A model generated the notes under the pieces. The model saw nothing but the letters and a program-made list of their open reading frames with translations, was not told the DNA's origin and did no database searches. Positions 41,851 through 51,260 of a DNA stretch of 64,000 nucleotides are shown piece after piece. Within the stretch, counting starts at the first letter, position 1. Every line of letters starts with the position of its first letter. Source of the DNA: Tumebacillus flagellatus (GTDB lineage Bacteria; Bacillota; Bacilli; Tumebacillales; Tumebacillaceae); contig NZ_JMIR01000005.1 of the NCBI RefSeq assembly GCF_000714935.1, forward strand, positions 62,001 through 126,000. The letters run 5' to 3'. Made by a program: the position numbers and the translations under genes.

Positions 41851-44800
41851 ATGTCCCAGAACACCCCCAATCCCTACACCGAGAGCGACCTGGAACAAGC
41901 CGCGTTAGAATGGTTTGAAGAACTGCACTACGAAACAGCCTATGGCCCCGCCATCGCCCCCGAGGGAGAATCCGCCGAACGCGAGACCTACCAAGACGTC
42001 ATCCTCAAAGGCCGTCTGCGTCAAGCGTTGCTCCGTATCAACCGCGGCCTCCCTCTGGAAGCGATCGAGGAAGCCATCCGCATCATCGAAGTCCCGCGCA
42101 GCCCAAGCTTGCTCCTCAACAACAAAGCCTTCCAGACCATGATCACTGACGGCATCGACGTCCAATACCGAAACGCCGACGGCGAATACCCGACGGTGAA
42201 AGTCTGGTTGTTCGACTTGCACCCCGACCGGATCGAAAAAAACAACGACTTCCTCGTGGTCAACCAGTTCACGCTCCTCGAAAACCGAGGTGAAAATCGA
42301 GCGGATCAATGGGCAGACAAACGCCCTGATCTGGTCGTGTTCGTAAACGGCTTGCCCCTCGCCGTCATCGAACTCAAGAGCGCCTCCAACGAAGAAGTAG
42401 GAATCAGCGACGCGTTCAACCAAGTGCAGACCTACAAAAAAACAATTCCGTCGCTCTTCACCTACAACTCCTTCCTAGTCATCAGCGACGGCGTGAACGC
42501 CCGTGTCGGAACGCTGACCGCCGACGAGGAACGATTCATGATGTGGCGCACCATCGACGGGGAGGAAGTCGCCCCGTCGTCCTTGCCGCAACTGGAAGTG
42601 CTGATCCAAGGCATGTTTGAAAAAAACCGCCTGCTCGACATCATCAAGCACTTCGTCATGTACCAAACAGACGGCGAACAACTCTACAAAATTCTCGCCG
42701 GCTACCACCAATACCACGCTACGAACAAAGCTGTGCTCAATACCATTCGTGCAACCACGACGGAAGGAGACCGCAAAATCGGCGTCATCTGGCACACCCA
42801 AGGCTCCGGCAAAAGCTTCTCGATGGTCTTCTACGCGGGGAAACTTGTGCTTACGCTGGACAACCCCACGCTCGTCATCGTGACAGACCGAAACGATCTC
42901 GATGAACAGCTGTACACCACGTTCGGCAAATCCAAAGACCTGTTGCGCCAAACACCGCAACAAGCCAATGACAGAGCGCACTTGAGAGAGTTGTTGTCCG
43001 TGGAGTCCGGCGGCATCATCTTCACGACGGTTCACAAATTTACACCGGAAGAGAACGAGGGTCAGTACCCCGTTCTCACCGACCGTCGAAATGTCATCGT
43101 CATCGCCGACGAAGCACACCGCAGTCAATACGGTTTCCAAGCTGAGTTGATTCAAGACCAAGACGAAGCCACTATCAAATACGGTTACGCCAAATACATG
43201 CGTGATGCGCTGCCCAACGCCTCTTTCATCGGTTTTACGGGAACTCCAGTCGAACTCACGGACAAAAACACACCTGCCGTCTTCGGCGAATATATCGACG
43301 TTTACGATATGACCCGCGCCGTAGAGGACGGCACGACGGTGAAGATCTATTACGAAAGCCGGATCGCCCGTCTAGAGCTTTCACCCCGAGAACTGCCGAT
43401 TATCGACGAAGAGTACGAAGAAATTACAGAATACCAAGAATACACACAGCAGGAACGCTTGAAGTCCAAATGGGCGCGTCTGGAAGCATTGGCGGGTGCG
43501 GAGAAGCGTGTTAAGTTGGTTGCCCGTGATCTCGTGAACCACTTCGAAACTCGTAAAGGTGCCATGCGCGGCAAAGCTATGATCGTCGTCATGTCGCGGC
43601 GAATCGCCATCGACATGTACAAAGCCATCACAGCTTTACGCCCTGATTGGCACAGCGACGACGACAGCAAAGGCAAGATCAAGATCGTCATGACGGGCAG
43701 TTCAAGCGACCCGGAAGATTGGCAGCCCTTTATCGGCACGAAACGCCGCCGTGAATTTTTGGCAAAGCGGATGAAGGACACCAACGACGAACTTGAAATC
43801 GTCATCGTCCGCGACATGTGGCTGACAGGGTTTGATGTGCCCAGTATGAACACGATGTACATCGACAAGCCGATGAAGGGTCACAATCTGATGCAGGCAA
43901 TCGCCCGCGTCAACCGAGTCTTCCGCGACAAGCCGGGCGGACTGATCGTGGACTACATCGGCATTGCCGACATGCTGAAAACCGCGCTTCAACAATACAC
44001 CGAAAATGACCGGAGAACAGCGGGAATTGATACGGACCAAGCTGTCGATTTCATGATGGAAAAGCTGCAACTCATTCGTGAACTTTTGCACGGGCATAAC
44101 TACGACAAATTCGCCTCGGAGAAAGCCTCTGAGCGAATGAAGGCCATCGTGGGAACCGTGGATTATGTTCTAGGGCTTGGGGAGCAGAACAAACGTAATT
44201 TTCTCAACTTTACGACTGAACTTGCCCGTGCCTATGCGCTTTGTTCAACCACACTTGCAGCGGAGCAAGCGAATTTAGAAATCGGGTTCTACAAAGCGGT
44301 CAAGTCCGGGATCGTCAAACTCATTACCACGGAAAACAAAAAGAAAACCGGCAACGAATTGGACGCTCAACTGAACCAACTGATTTCCAAGTCGGTCATG
44401 TCCGAGAAAGTCGTGGACATTCTGAAGGAAGTCGGTTTGCGCAAGCCCAACATCGCGATCTTGTCAGATGAGTTTTTGGAGCATGTTCGAGGTTTACGAG
44501 AAAGAAACCTCGCCGTGGAACTGCTCCGTCGTTTGTTGCAGGGCAAAGTCAAAGCCGTTTCGCGAGTGAATGTCGTGCAGTCGAAAAAGTTCTCCGATAT
44601 GCTTCAAGAAGCGGTTCGTAAATACAACAATCGTACCGTGGAAACCACCGCCGTCATCGAAGAACTGATCAAGATGGCAAAGGATATGAACGAAGCCGTC
44701 AAGCGCGGCGAGGACTTAGGGCTGATCCAAGAGGAAGTCGCCTTCTACGATGCACTCGCTTCCAACGAGTCCGCCAAGCAAGTGATGGGGGACGCCGTCC

Positions 44801-45012
44801 TCAAGCAAATCGCCCACGAATTGACCGCCGCGATCAAAAGCAACATCAAAGTGGACTGGACGCTGCGGGAAAATGTGCGGGCGCAGATGAGGATCACGGT
44901 AAAACGCCTGCTCAAGAAATACGGCTATCCACCTGATCTTGAGAAGATGGCGATCGATTTGGTGCTTCAACAGGCCGAGCTGATGTGTCAGAATGAGTCG
45001 GAGGAGGAATAG
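41851..45012 (+). CDS. hsdR: Type I restriction endonuclease subunit
   Basis: 1053 residues. The N-terminal nuclease has the PD-(D/E)xK pattern [17 protein letters not shown]. The motor has Walker [21 protein letters not shown] and [11 protein letters not shown], then [20 protein letters not shown] and [12 protein letters not shown] from the second RecA domain. The C-terminal helical region would bind HsdM. It translocates DNA and cuts at a distance. AAGGAGGTGCGCC precedes ATG 41851. Codon use is GC-rich, as in hsdM's 5' part and unlike hsdS. Confidence 0.95.
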   Translation: MSQNTPNPYTESDLEQAALEWFEELHYETAYGPAIAPEGESAERETYQDVILKGRLRQALLRINRGLPLEAIEEAIRIIEVPRSPSLLLNNKAFQTMITDGIDVQYRNADGEYPTVKVWLFDLHPDRIEKNNDFLVVNQFTLLENRGENRADQWADKRPDLVVFVNGLPLAVIELKSASNEEVGISDAFNQVQTYKKTIPSLFTYNSFLVISDGVNARVGTLTADEERFMMWRTIDGEEVAPSSLPQLEVLIQGMFEKNRLLDIIKHFVMYQTDGEQLYKILAGYHQYHATNKAVLNTIRATTTEGDRKIGVIWHTQGSGKSFSMVFYAGKLVLTLDNPTLVIVTDRNDLDEQLYTTFGKSKDLLRQTPQQANDRAHLRELLSVESGGIIFTTVHKFTPEENEGQYPVLTDRRNVIVIADEAHRSQYGFQAELIQDQDEATIKYGYAKYMRDALPNASFIGFTGTPVELTDKNTPAVFGEYIDVYDMTRAVEDGTTVKIYYESRIARLELSPRELPIIDEEYEEITEYQEYTQQERLKSKWARLEALAGAEKRVKLVARDLVNHFETRKGAMRGKAMIVVMSRRIAIDMYKAITALRPDWHSDDDSKGKIKIVMTGSSSDPEDWQPFIGTKRRREFLAKRMKDTNDELEIVIVRDMWLTGFDVPSMNTMYIDKPMKGHNLMQAIARVNRVFRDKPGGLIVDYIGIADMLKTALQQYTENDRRTAGIDTDQAVDFMMEKLQLIRELLHGHNYDKFASEKASERMKAIVGTVDYVLGLGEQNKRNFLNFTTELARAYALCSTTLAAEQANLEIGFYKAVKSGIVKLITTENKKKTGNELDAQLNQLISKSVMSEKVVDILKEVGLRKPNIAILSDEFLEHVRGLRERNLAVELLRRLLQGKVKAVSRVNVVQSKKFSDMLQEAVRKYNNRTVETTAVIEELIKMAKDMNEAVKRGEDLGLIQEEVAFYDALASNESAKQVMGDAVLKQIAHELTAAIKSNIKVDWTLRENVRAQMRITVKRLLKKYGYPPDLEKMAIDLVLQQAELMCQNESEEE

Positions 45013-45037
45013 ACTCCGAACCTAAGAATCGAAAACA

Positions 45038-45086
45038 AAAAATCCGCCGATCACCGGCGGATTTTTTCTATTTGTCCTTGTCCTCG
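45038..45086 (+). repeat. Direct repeat B (right flank of island 1), shared terminator
   Basis: 49 bases, 48 identical to 37505-37553. Contains a bidirectional terminator that serves hsdR (+) and the O-methyltransferase gene (-), plus the last codons of that gene. Confidence 0.85.
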
Positions 45087-45697
45087 TCGCCCTCGCCTTC
45101 CTCCTTATCCTCAGCTTCCTCATCCAACTTGCACGTGAACAGATCCCCCGACCCGACCGGCACGAGCACGTTGGCCGCATCATCCAGCAGGTCGACGGTA
45201 AACTTATACGCCTCAATCCCGATGTACCCGTCGTGGGAGAGCATGTTGTCGGCGACGACCAAGCCGCCGGGGCGCATCTTGGGCCAGAGGGAGGCGAGGT
45301 AGAACGTGTACTCGTCTTTCATCCCGTCGAGGAACACGAAGTCCCACGGGCCTTCGAGCTCGTCGATTTTTTCCAGCGCGTTGCCTTCCACCAACTCGAT
45401 GTACTCGGTGAGCCCCGCTTTCTCGAACGTCTCGCGGGCGAGTTTGATCTTGAACTCGCTCATCTCGCACGTCGTGACTTTGCCGCCGTTCGCACGCGCC
45501 GCTTCGGCGAGGAACAGCGTCGAATAGCCGCTCGACGTGCCGACTTCCAAAATTCGCTTGGCGCCGCTGTGGCGCAACAGCACGTTGAACAGCATCCCGG
45601 TCTCAAACGAGATGCGCCACAAGCCTTCTTCCAAATCCGGTTGGTTCTCCAGCTCTTCCAAGTCTTTGAGCGTCTGCAAGATGCGCTCGTCTCTCAT
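45068..45697 (-). CDS. O-methyltransferase, class I SAM-dependent
   Basis: 209 residues of the YrrM/caffeoyl-CoA type: RILEVGTSSGYSTLFLAEAA (SAM loop), VTTCEMSEFKIKLARETFEK, WDFVFLDGMKDEYTFYL and GGLVVADNMLSHDG, which supplies the metal-binding Asp-Asn. The tail after LFTCKLDEEAED is acidic and lysine-rich (GEGDEDKDK), partly encoded in the flanking repeat. Its ATG overlaps the stop of the Rieske gene (ATGA), so both are co-translated. A small-molecule hydroxyl is the likely acceptor. Confidence 0.85.
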   Translation of the reverse strand: MRDERILQTLKDLEELENQPDLEEGLWRISFETGMLFNVLLRHSGAKRILEVGTSSGYSTLFLAEAARANGGKVTTCEMSEFKIKLARETFEKAGLTEYIELVEGNALEKIDELEGPWDFVFLDGMKDEYTFYLASLWPKMRPGGLVVADNMLSHDGYIGIEAYKFTVDLLDDAANVLVPVGSGDLFTCKLDEEAEDKEEGEGDEDKDK

Positions 45698-46680
45698 CGG
45701 GTATCCTCCTCGGACTCTTGTTGGAGCGCTTTTTTCAGCATCAGGCGGTAGCGGACTTGCTGGGCGTCGGAGCGCACGTGCACTTCCGAGCTCACGTCCA
45801 GCGGCACGTGCTTCGGACGCAATCCTTCCACCACCGGGCGGTCTTCGTCGAGCACGGTGACGTTGTGTTCGTAATGCACATCGTCGATCACGTCCACGTC
45901 TTGCAAAAAATTCCGCAGCGCGAGGCCGTAGATCACCGTCTCGTCAACTCCGTTCTCGCGGGTGGGCGTCAGGGCGAGATACGTCGCCATCTGGTTTTCT
46001 TGCGCCATGTTTGTGCGCAAAATCAATTGGTTGGGAAAGTAGAGCGTAATCGTGGACGCTTCCCGGTGATCCGGTTCGTTGAGCGGCGTTCGCAAGAGTG
46101 GGTGAAAGGGCTTGGCGACCACGCAAATCTCGTCGTCCGTCGCTGTGAATTCCGGGCCGTCGACGCGCGGGTCCACGTCGCCCGTCGTGATCGGGTGGAC
46201 AAACGGCAGATGCGAAACGTCGAGAACGCTTTCCACGACGCGGGTGAGGTGCGCTTCCCAGCGCGCGGAAAAAGGAACGGCATGCCACGCCGGGGCGGTC
46301 AGTTCCGCCGGCAGTTTCAACTCCGGCGGGGGAAACGAACTGCCGAGATAGACCCAGATGTGACCGGCGACTTCTTGGACGGGGTAGACGCGCACCGCCG
46401 CAGCGGGCGGGATCGGTGCCTCCGCGCCGTTGGACGGGATGTACGTGCAGCGGCCGTCGGGGTCGAATTGCCAACCGTGAAACGGGCAGGCGATGCTGTT
46501 GTCCGTTTGGGTGCCGTCCGACAACCGCGCCCCGCGATGCGGGCATTGGTCTTGCAGCGCGCGCGCCGTGCCGGAGGAGTCGCGGTAGAGGACGATCTCT
46601 TCCTCCCCAATCGTGCAGGAGAGCAGGTCGTCTTCCGTCAACTCGGCGCTGGTCGCCGCGATGTACCAGGCATTTTTCAT
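45694..46680 (-). CDS. Rieske non-haem iron oxygenase
   Basis: 328 residues. The Rieske cluster ligands are DQCPHRGARLSDG and IACPFHGWQFD (CxH and CxxH). The downstream domain carries the mononuclear iron site region SVLDVSHLPFVHP, whose Asp/His residues fit ring-hydroxylating oxygenases and vanillate O-demethylases. It needs a reductase, which is not nearby. Together with the coupled O-methyltransferase this looks like tailoring or demethylation of an aromatic compound (inference). GAGGTGATTCG precedes ATG 46680. Confidence 0.85.
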   Translation of the reverse strand: MKNAWYIAATSAELTEDDLLSCTIGEEEIVLYRDSSGTARALQDQCPHRGARLSDGTQTDNSIACPFHGWQFDPDGRCTYIPSNGAEAPIPPAAAVRVYPVQEVAGHIWVYLGSSFPPPELKLPAELTAPAWHAVPFSARWEAHLTRVVESVLDVSHLPFVHPITTGDVDPRVDGPEFTATDDEICVVAKPFHPLLRTPLNEPDHREASTITLYFPNQLILRTNMAQENQMATYLALTPTRENGVDETVIYGLALRNFLQDVDVIDDVHYEHNVTVLDEDRPVVEGLRPKHVPLDVSSEVHVRSDAQQVRYRLMLKKALQQESEEDTR

Positions 46681-46752
46681 CGAATCACCTCGAAAAGTCG
46701 TGCCGTGTGACAATGCAGACTATGCAGGGGAGAGGAGATGTGAAACGAAGTC

Positions 46753-46795
46753 AAAAAAGACTCGCGCAAGGTCAAGAGCCTGCGCGAGTCTTTTT
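46753..46795. terminator. Bidirectional-looking terminator between SRPBCC and Rieske genes
   Basis: Stem AAAAAGACTCGCGCA / TGCGCGAGTCTTTTT. Its right part encodes the last residues (KKTRAGS) of the SRPBCC protein. Confidence 0.8.
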
Positions 46796-47239
46796 GTAGT
46801 GAACCAGAGAGCGGACGTAGAGATTGCGCCGCATCAGAAACCGACGCATGTATCGTTTCAAAAAAAGGACATCCGCAAGCCTCCCCAGCCAGCCCAGAGG
46901 AGAGACGTAGGCAAACGTATCCACAACCAACGTCCCGCCATCGTGCGGAAAAAACTCATGCGTATGCTTCATCTCGCGAAACGCGCCCCGCACCATCTCG
47001 TCCACGAAGCGGTGCGGCGGCTCAAACTCCGTAATCCGCGCCGTCAACCGCAAACGCAGCCCGAAATGACGGGCTTCAAACGTCACGTCTTCGCCAAGCC
47101 CGATCAAGCCCTTCGTGCCGGAGATCACGCGTTCACGGGTCTGACCCGCCGACTGTTCGTGCAGCGTCATGTCGCGAAACAGGTCAAAACAGACCTCCGG
47201 CGTCGCTTCTATGTAGACTTCCGTTCGGATGACCGGCAT
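46772..47239 (-). CDS. SRPBCC (START-like) family protein
   Basis: 155 residues: VIRTEVYIEATPEVCFDLFR opens the SRPBCC fold, followed by ISGTKGLIGLGEDVTFEARH, FEPPHRFVDEMVRGAFREM and DGGTLVVDTFAYVSPLG. Such proteins bind hydrophobic ligands in a deep pocket; ligand unknown. GAGGAGGTTCCGGGC precedes ATG 47239. The gene reads into its own terminator for its last codons. It may be co-transcribed with the oxygenase gene by readthrough. Confidence 0.8.
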   Translation of the reverse strand: MPVIRTEVYIEATPEVCFDLFRDMTLHEQSAGQTRERVISGTKGLIGLGEDVTFEARHFGLRLRLTARITEFEPPHRFVDEMVRGAFREMKHTHEFFPHDGGTLVVDTFAYVSPLGWLGRLADVLFLKRYMRRFLMRRNLYVRSLVHYKKTRAGS

Positions 47240-47475
47240 GCCCGGAACCTCCTCGCAACTCACTCTGCTCTCATCCTATCACAAATTGCTTCTAGAACCA
47301 TTCAAAAGAAACCTCATGAGGACAAGTACGTAGTACCTAGTGACAGCAGGAGTTCAGCGGCTGTGGAGAGGCTTCGAAAAGCCTTGCGAGAGATGGATTC
47401 TACCAAACGAGTGGCTGAGATCCAACTTATACAGTATTATTTATGTATCAAATATCGCGGATGGAGTTGAATTCG

Positions 47476-48156
47476 ATGCTGAAGAAAAAAGCGTTCATGG
47501 GGGCTGCGGCGGGGTATCTCTTCGGTTTGGTCACAAGTCTGTTTGTGCCGGAGATCATCTCGTTGTTCTTTCCGCTCATCGGACTTGGTGTCGGACGGAT
47601 GATGGACAAATTCGAAAGTGCGAGGATCCGCGAGGTTCTGCCGGATGAAGTAGAAGAGGAACTCGCCTCTCTCAAAAAAAGATCCGCCAAGAAGCGAGGC
47701 ACTTCACCCGCCGACGCAAAACCAGTCAACGTCCGGACGAACCGGATGGCCGACACACAGTTTGCGGAGGTCGAAGAGTATTTGTACATCTTGGAAGACA
47801 TGGTGCTCTCCGAAGGGCAGAAACAGAAGCTCGATGAAGAGATCGTCGACCGCTGCTTAAGTTTGTTTCTGCGCATTCATCACCTGTTGCCGCTCTTGGA
47901 TCAAATGGAAAACGGAGACCTCAACCACATGGTTCGCCGTCTGGTGCTGAAAGACCTGAACGGATTCATCGCTCCGTACTTGCGCTTAAGCAGGGAGACC
48001 AAGATCAAGAATCGTCAAACGCTGCTGAACGGGTTGAAAGACATTCACATGAAAATCACCTCCATCACGGAGCGAATCGAGTACAAAGACCTGATCGAAC
48101 TGCAAACGAAGGCCGATCTCATTCACCAGCGATACAGCGAATCGGAAGGCTACTAA
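47476..48156 (+). CDS. XpaC-like protein
   Basis: 226 residues. A membrane segment (FMGAAAGYLFGLVTSLFVP, EIISLFFPLIGLGVG) precedes a basic linker and a helical domain (FAEVEEYLYILEDMVLSEGQ, LLNGLKDIHMKITSITERIE). The shape and its place immediately before a TelA gene match the XpaC/YaaN pair of Bacillus. XpaC was named for 5-bromo-4-chloroindolyl phosphate hydrolysis; its true role is unclear. ATG 47476 is chosen as the start nearest to the membrane segment. Confidence 0.7.
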   Translation: MLKKKAFMGAAAGYLFGLVTSLFVPEIISLFFPLIGLGVGRMMDKFESARIREVLPDEVEEELASLKKRSAKKRGTSPADAKPVNVRTNRMADTQFAEVEEYLYILEDMVLSEGQKQKLDEEIVDRCLSLFLRIHHLLPLLDQMENGDLNHMVRRLVLKDLNGFIAPYLRLSRETKIKNRQTLLNGLKDIHMKITSITERIEYKDLIELQTKADLIHQRYSESEGY

Positions 48157-48177
48157 TGGACTAAGGGAGGAATTCTC

Positions 48178-49275
48178 GTGACGACGCAAGCCTTTGAACT
48201 GAAAGCAGAAGACCGCGAAAAAGCCGAGCAGGAAGCGTTCTACCTCATTCAAAAAATCTCCACCGCCGACACCTTGTCCTTGGACAGCTTGATGGACGAA
48301 GTGGGGAAGCTGGGGACGAAAACGCAAGAGAAAGCCGGTCAGACCTTGCAGATGTTGGACAGGCCCGTCAACGACCTCATGTCCGGCAAAAGCAACGAAG
48401 TGTCGAACATGATCCTCAAACTCCGCGATGAGTGCGAAGGACTGCAAAACGCCAAAAACGTCGGTCTGTTCGGGAAGATGCTCCGCAAAAGCCCGCTCAA
48501 AAACTACGTCTACAAATACCAATCGGTCAAAACCAACATCAATGCGATCCTGAGCGGGTTGCGGGACGGCAAAGACATGCTGCAAGAAAACACCTCCTAC
48601 ATGCGCCAACTGAAACGGGCGTCGATGGAGGAAATCTACAATTTGCAGACGAAGATCGCTTTCGGGCAAAAGCTCAGCGAGATGTTTGAAATCGAGATGG
48701 ACCGCACGAACAACGAATCCCGCCGCGCCCACTTGGAACGCGGGCATCGCAAGGTCGTCTCCCGCATCCAGTCGATGACGGAGATGATCATGCTCTACAA
48801 CCAAGCGATCGCCGCCACCGACATCATCAACGACAACAACGACAAATTGGTTGACGCCGTCAACAACGCCATCGACAAAACGTCCAACTTGATCACCGTC
48901 TCCGCCATGATCGCGATGGCGCTGGGCGATCAAGAAAAAGTGATCGCCGCCGTCAACGCCACCAACAAGACGCTGGAGGAGCAATTCAAGGAGAACGCCC
49001 GCATGCTGCGCACCACCACCGAGCGCACGACCGAACTGCTCAGCAAGCCGTCGATGTCGATCGAATCGGTCAACCAAGCGATCGGCGACCTGATGGCCGC
49101 GCTTGATCTCTCGGAGAATTCCAACCGTCAGATCATTGAAAGTTGCAAGGAATACACGGCCAAGATGACGTCGATCAACGACCGGATGAGCGTCCGCCTC
49201 GGCATGAACGCCAACTCCAAACCGGAGAAACTGCTGGCTGCTGAGAACGAGGAACTGAGCCATTTTTTGAATTAA
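48178..49275 (+). CDS. Toxic anion resistance (TelA/YaaN) family protein
   Basis: 365 residues, almost wholly helical, of the TelA type: LDRPVNDLMSGKSNEVSNMI, LRKSPLKNYVYKYQSVKTNI, ARMLRTTTERTTELLSKPSM and IMALGDQEKVI-type segments. TelA proteins are linked to tellurite and antimicrobial-peptide resistance, mechanism unknown. The start is GTG 48178 behind GGGAGG. It follows the XpaC-like gene by 21 bases as in B. subtilis. A terminator follows. Confidence 0.85.
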   Translation: MTTQAFELKAEDREKAEQEAFYLIQKISTADTLSLDSLMDEVGKLGTKTQEKAGQTLQMLDRPVNDLMSGKSNEVSNMILKLRDECEGLQNAKNVGLFGKMLRKSPLKNYVYKYQSVKTNINAILSGLRDGKDMLQENTSYMRQLKRASMEEIYNLQTKIAFGQKLSEMFEIEMDRTNNESRRAHLERGHRKVVSRIQSMTEMIMLYNQAIAATDIINDNNDKLVDAVNNAIDKTSNLITVSAMIAMALGDQEKVIAAVNATNKTLEEQFKENARMLRTTTERTTELLSKPSMSIESVNQAIGDLMAALDLSENSNRQIIESCKEYTAKMTSINDRMSVRLGMNANSKPEKLLAAENEELSHFLN

Positions 49276-49309
49276 AGCGGTTTGCATACCCTCCAGACGG
49301 TATCCACGG

Positions 49310-49350
49310 AAGAGCATCAGCCCGAAGCATGCGGGCTGGTGCTCTTTCTT
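49310..49350 (+). terminator. Terminator after the TelA gene
   Basis: Perfect or near-perfect stem AGAGCATCAGCCCG / CGGGCTGGTGCTCT followed by TTTC. Confidence 0.8.
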
Positions 49351-49440
49351 GTTTTTTATCACAAAAGATTCGAGATACGCTATAATAAGTCCAACCTACA
49401 TATGGTAAAAAATCAAGGGGTACGAATGGGGGGCGCTCCG

Positions 49441-49602
49441 ATGGAACTTTCCTTTCGGCTTGCTTCTGTAGAAGACGCGCCGTTGATCCACGAGGTCACG
49501 CAGAGCGCGTTTTCGGAATACCGCGTGACGGAGGAATACTGGGTTGAGCGGCCCGCCGGAAACATCAGGACTGTGTACATGAGCAAAGACTTATCAGCAT
49601 GA
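49441..49602 (+). pseudogene. Truncated GNAT acetyltransferase (N-terminal fragment)
   Basis: MELSFRLASVEDAPLIHEVT and QSAFSEYRV match the first strand and helix of GNAT proteins, but the frame runs out of family resemblance after about 30 residues and stops at 53 (end: IRTVYMSKDLSA). The CoA-binding part is missing. GGGGGG lies before ATG 49441; ATG 49426 is an alternative start. Confidence 0.6.
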
Positions 49603-49639
49603 AAAAACTTCGCTTTTGCATAAGACTAGGAGGCAGATG

Positions 49640-50101
49640 ATGACCGTCAAACTGAACCAACCGACCGCTCTGCGTCTGGAGCAACTCCGCGCCAAGGGCT
49701 TCGCCGACGCCGACATCCTCGCGCATTTGCGATCCGGCGACCTCGCGCCGTTTCAACAAGCGCTGGGCGAGGACGTCGAGTTTACCGCCTTGCTCGATTC
49801 CTACCACGCCAACCCGGAGGACTTCGCGCAAGCTCTTGCCAACGGCTACGAGCTCTCGTTCATCTCGATCTTCGGCGTGAAAAACTTACTCAACGCGCGC
49901 TACGGCCTCGTCGCCGGACGCGACTATCCCGATTCCGACGAATCGCTGGAAGACATCCAACTGTCCCTCGAAGGCGCAAACTGGCTGAAATCCACGCTCT
50001 CGAAAAACTGGCGGGTGCTCGACCTCGACAAAACCGCCGAATCCGGCAACGCCTGCGTTGCAGTCAAACACGCGACCCACATCAACGGAGGTGTCCTCTA
50101 A
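49640..50101 (+). CDS. Hypothetical protein, 153 aa
   Basis: MTVKLNQPTALRLEQLRAKG begins a helical N-terminal half (LRSGDLAPFQQALGEDVEFT), then a mixed region with SFISIFGVKNLLNARYGL and acidic YPDSDESLEDIQLSLEGANW. No family recognised and no signal peptide. AGGAGG is six bases from ATG 49640 and three from ATG 49637. The aldo/keto reductase gene begins one base after its stop, so the two form an operon. Confidence 0.65.
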   Translation: MTVKLNQPTALRLEQLRAKGFADADILAHLRSGDLAPFQQALGEDVEFTALLDSYHANPEDFAQALANGYELSFISIFGVKNLLNARYGLVAGRDYPDSDESLEDIQLSLEGANWLKSTLSKNWRVLDLDKTAESGNACVAVKHATHINGGVL

Positions 50102-50102
50102 C

Positions 50103-51065
50103 ATGGCAGACATGAAATACCGCAACCTCGGCAAGTCCGGCCTGAAAGTCTCGGAAATCGCACTCGGCTCTTGGCTGACGTACGGTGGCTCCGTCGAAGA
50201 TCAAACGGCGGCCGCCTGCATCGACCGCGCGTATGAACTGGGCATCAATTTCTTTGACACCGCCAACGTCTACCGTCGCGGCGAAGCGGAGAAAGTCGTG
50301 GGCCAAGCCCTCGCCAAGTACCCGCGCGAATCGTTCGTGCTCGCGACCAAAGGCTTTGGGCAGATGGGCGAAGGCCCGAACGACCGCGGCCTCTCCCGCA
50401 AGCACATCTTCGAACAAGTGCACGCGTCGCTCAAGCGCCTGAACGTGGAGTACATCGACCTCTGGCAATGCCACCGCTACGACCCGGAAACCCCGCTCGA
50501 TGAAACCTTGCGCGCTATCGACGACCTCGTGACGCAAGGCAAGATCCTCTACGCGGGTGTCTCCGAATGGACGGCGGTGCAGATTCAAGACGCGCTCAAC
50601 ATCGCCGACCAACGCCTGCTCGACCGCATCGTCTCGAACCAACCGGTCTACAACATGCTCAACCGCTACATCGAGAAGGACATCATCCCGCTGTGCGAGC
50701 GCGAAGGCATCGGCCAAGTCGTGTTCTCGCCGCTGGCGCAAGGCGTGCTGACCGGCAAATACAAGTACGGCCAACCGCTTCCGGAAGGCTCCCGTGCAAC
50801 CGACCCGTCCACGTCGCAATTCGTGGAGCGCTTCTTGACCGAATCGAACCTGCGTAAAGTCGAGAAACTTGGTGCCGTCGCCAACCGCCTCGACTGCTCG
50901 CTGGCACAACTCGCGCTGGCGTGGGTGCTGCGCCAACCGAACGTCTCCTCGGCGATCATCGGCGCCTCCCGCCCGGATCAGATCAACGACAACGTCGGCG
51001 CTCTGCGCGTCAACTTCTCGGAAGCCGACCTGACCGAGATCGAAGCGATCCTTTCCGGCGAGTAA
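50103..51065 (+). CDS. Aldo/keto reductase, voltage-gated-potassium-channel-beta-like
   Basis: 320 residues of the AKR barrel: MKYRNLGKSGLKVSEIALGS, GINFFDTANVYRRGEAEKVV (catalytic Asp and Tyr), VLATKGFGQMGEGPND (catalytic Lys) and LWQCHRYDPETP (catalytic His region), then AIIGASRPDQINDNVGAL at the NADPH site. It reduces carbonyls with NADPH; substrate unknown. GGAGGTGTCCTCTAAC precedes ATG 50103. Its terminator is the first copy of the repeat that flanks island 2. Confidence 0.88.
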   Translation: MADMKYRNLGKSGLKVSEIALGSWLTYGGSVEDQTAAACIDRAYELGINFFDTANVYRRGEAEKVVGQALAKYPRESFVLATKGFGQMGEGPNDRGLSRKHIFEQVHASLKRLNVEYIDLWQCHRYDPETPLDETLRAIDDLVTQGKILYAGVSEWTAVQIQDALNIADQRLLDRIVSNQPVYNMLNRYIEKDIIPLCEREGIGQVVFSPLAQGVLTGKYKYGQPLPEGSRATDPSTSQFVERFLTESNLRKVEKLGAVANRLDCSLAQLALAWVLRQPNVSSAIIGASRPDQINDNVGALRVNFSEADLTEIEAILSGE

Positions 51066-51090
51066 GCCCTCAAGCCTCAAGGGTATAGAA

Positions 51091-51137
51091 AAAAATCCCC
51101 CGTCCAACAGGCTCAGGCCGCGGACGGGGGATTTTTT
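51091..51137 (+). repeat. Direct repeat C (left flank of island 2): terminator copy
   Basis: 47 bases identical to 54870-54916 at 45 positions. Stem AATCCCCCGTCC / GGACGGGGGATT with a loop containing CAGGCTCA, then TTTTTT. It ends the aldo/keto reductase gene. Confidence 0.85.
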
Positions 51138-51188
51138 AATACATAGAACATCATTGAGTCTAATAGAAAGTGTGTAATAAAGAGAGTG

Positions 51189-51218
51189 TTGTCCAGATAG
51201 GATATTTTGGAATATAAT
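51189..51218 (+). promoter_or_regulatory. Promoter of island 2
   Basis: TTGTCC (51189-51194) and TATAAT (51213-51218) are 18 bases apart, about 43 bases before the first start codon. Confidence 0.65.
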
Positions 51219-51260
51219 AGAACTAGATATTAACTTGGAATAAGTGGGGTGGCGATTCAG

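Larger units (their letters stand above)
37554..45037. mobile_element. Putative island 1: secreted protease pair plus type I restriction-modification
   Basis: Bounded by the two copies of the 49-bp repeat. All five genes inside run in the + direction. Removing it would place the XRE-TPR operon and the O-methyltransferase gene convergently around one shared terminator, like the other convergent pairs in this window. No integrase, transposase or tRNA target is present, so how it moved is unknown. Confidence 0.6.

Noticed and set aside
37505..45086. Classical integrase island with attL/attR in a tRNA gene
   Set aside because: Neither a tRNA nor an integrase is present; the repeats are terminators with a gene tail.
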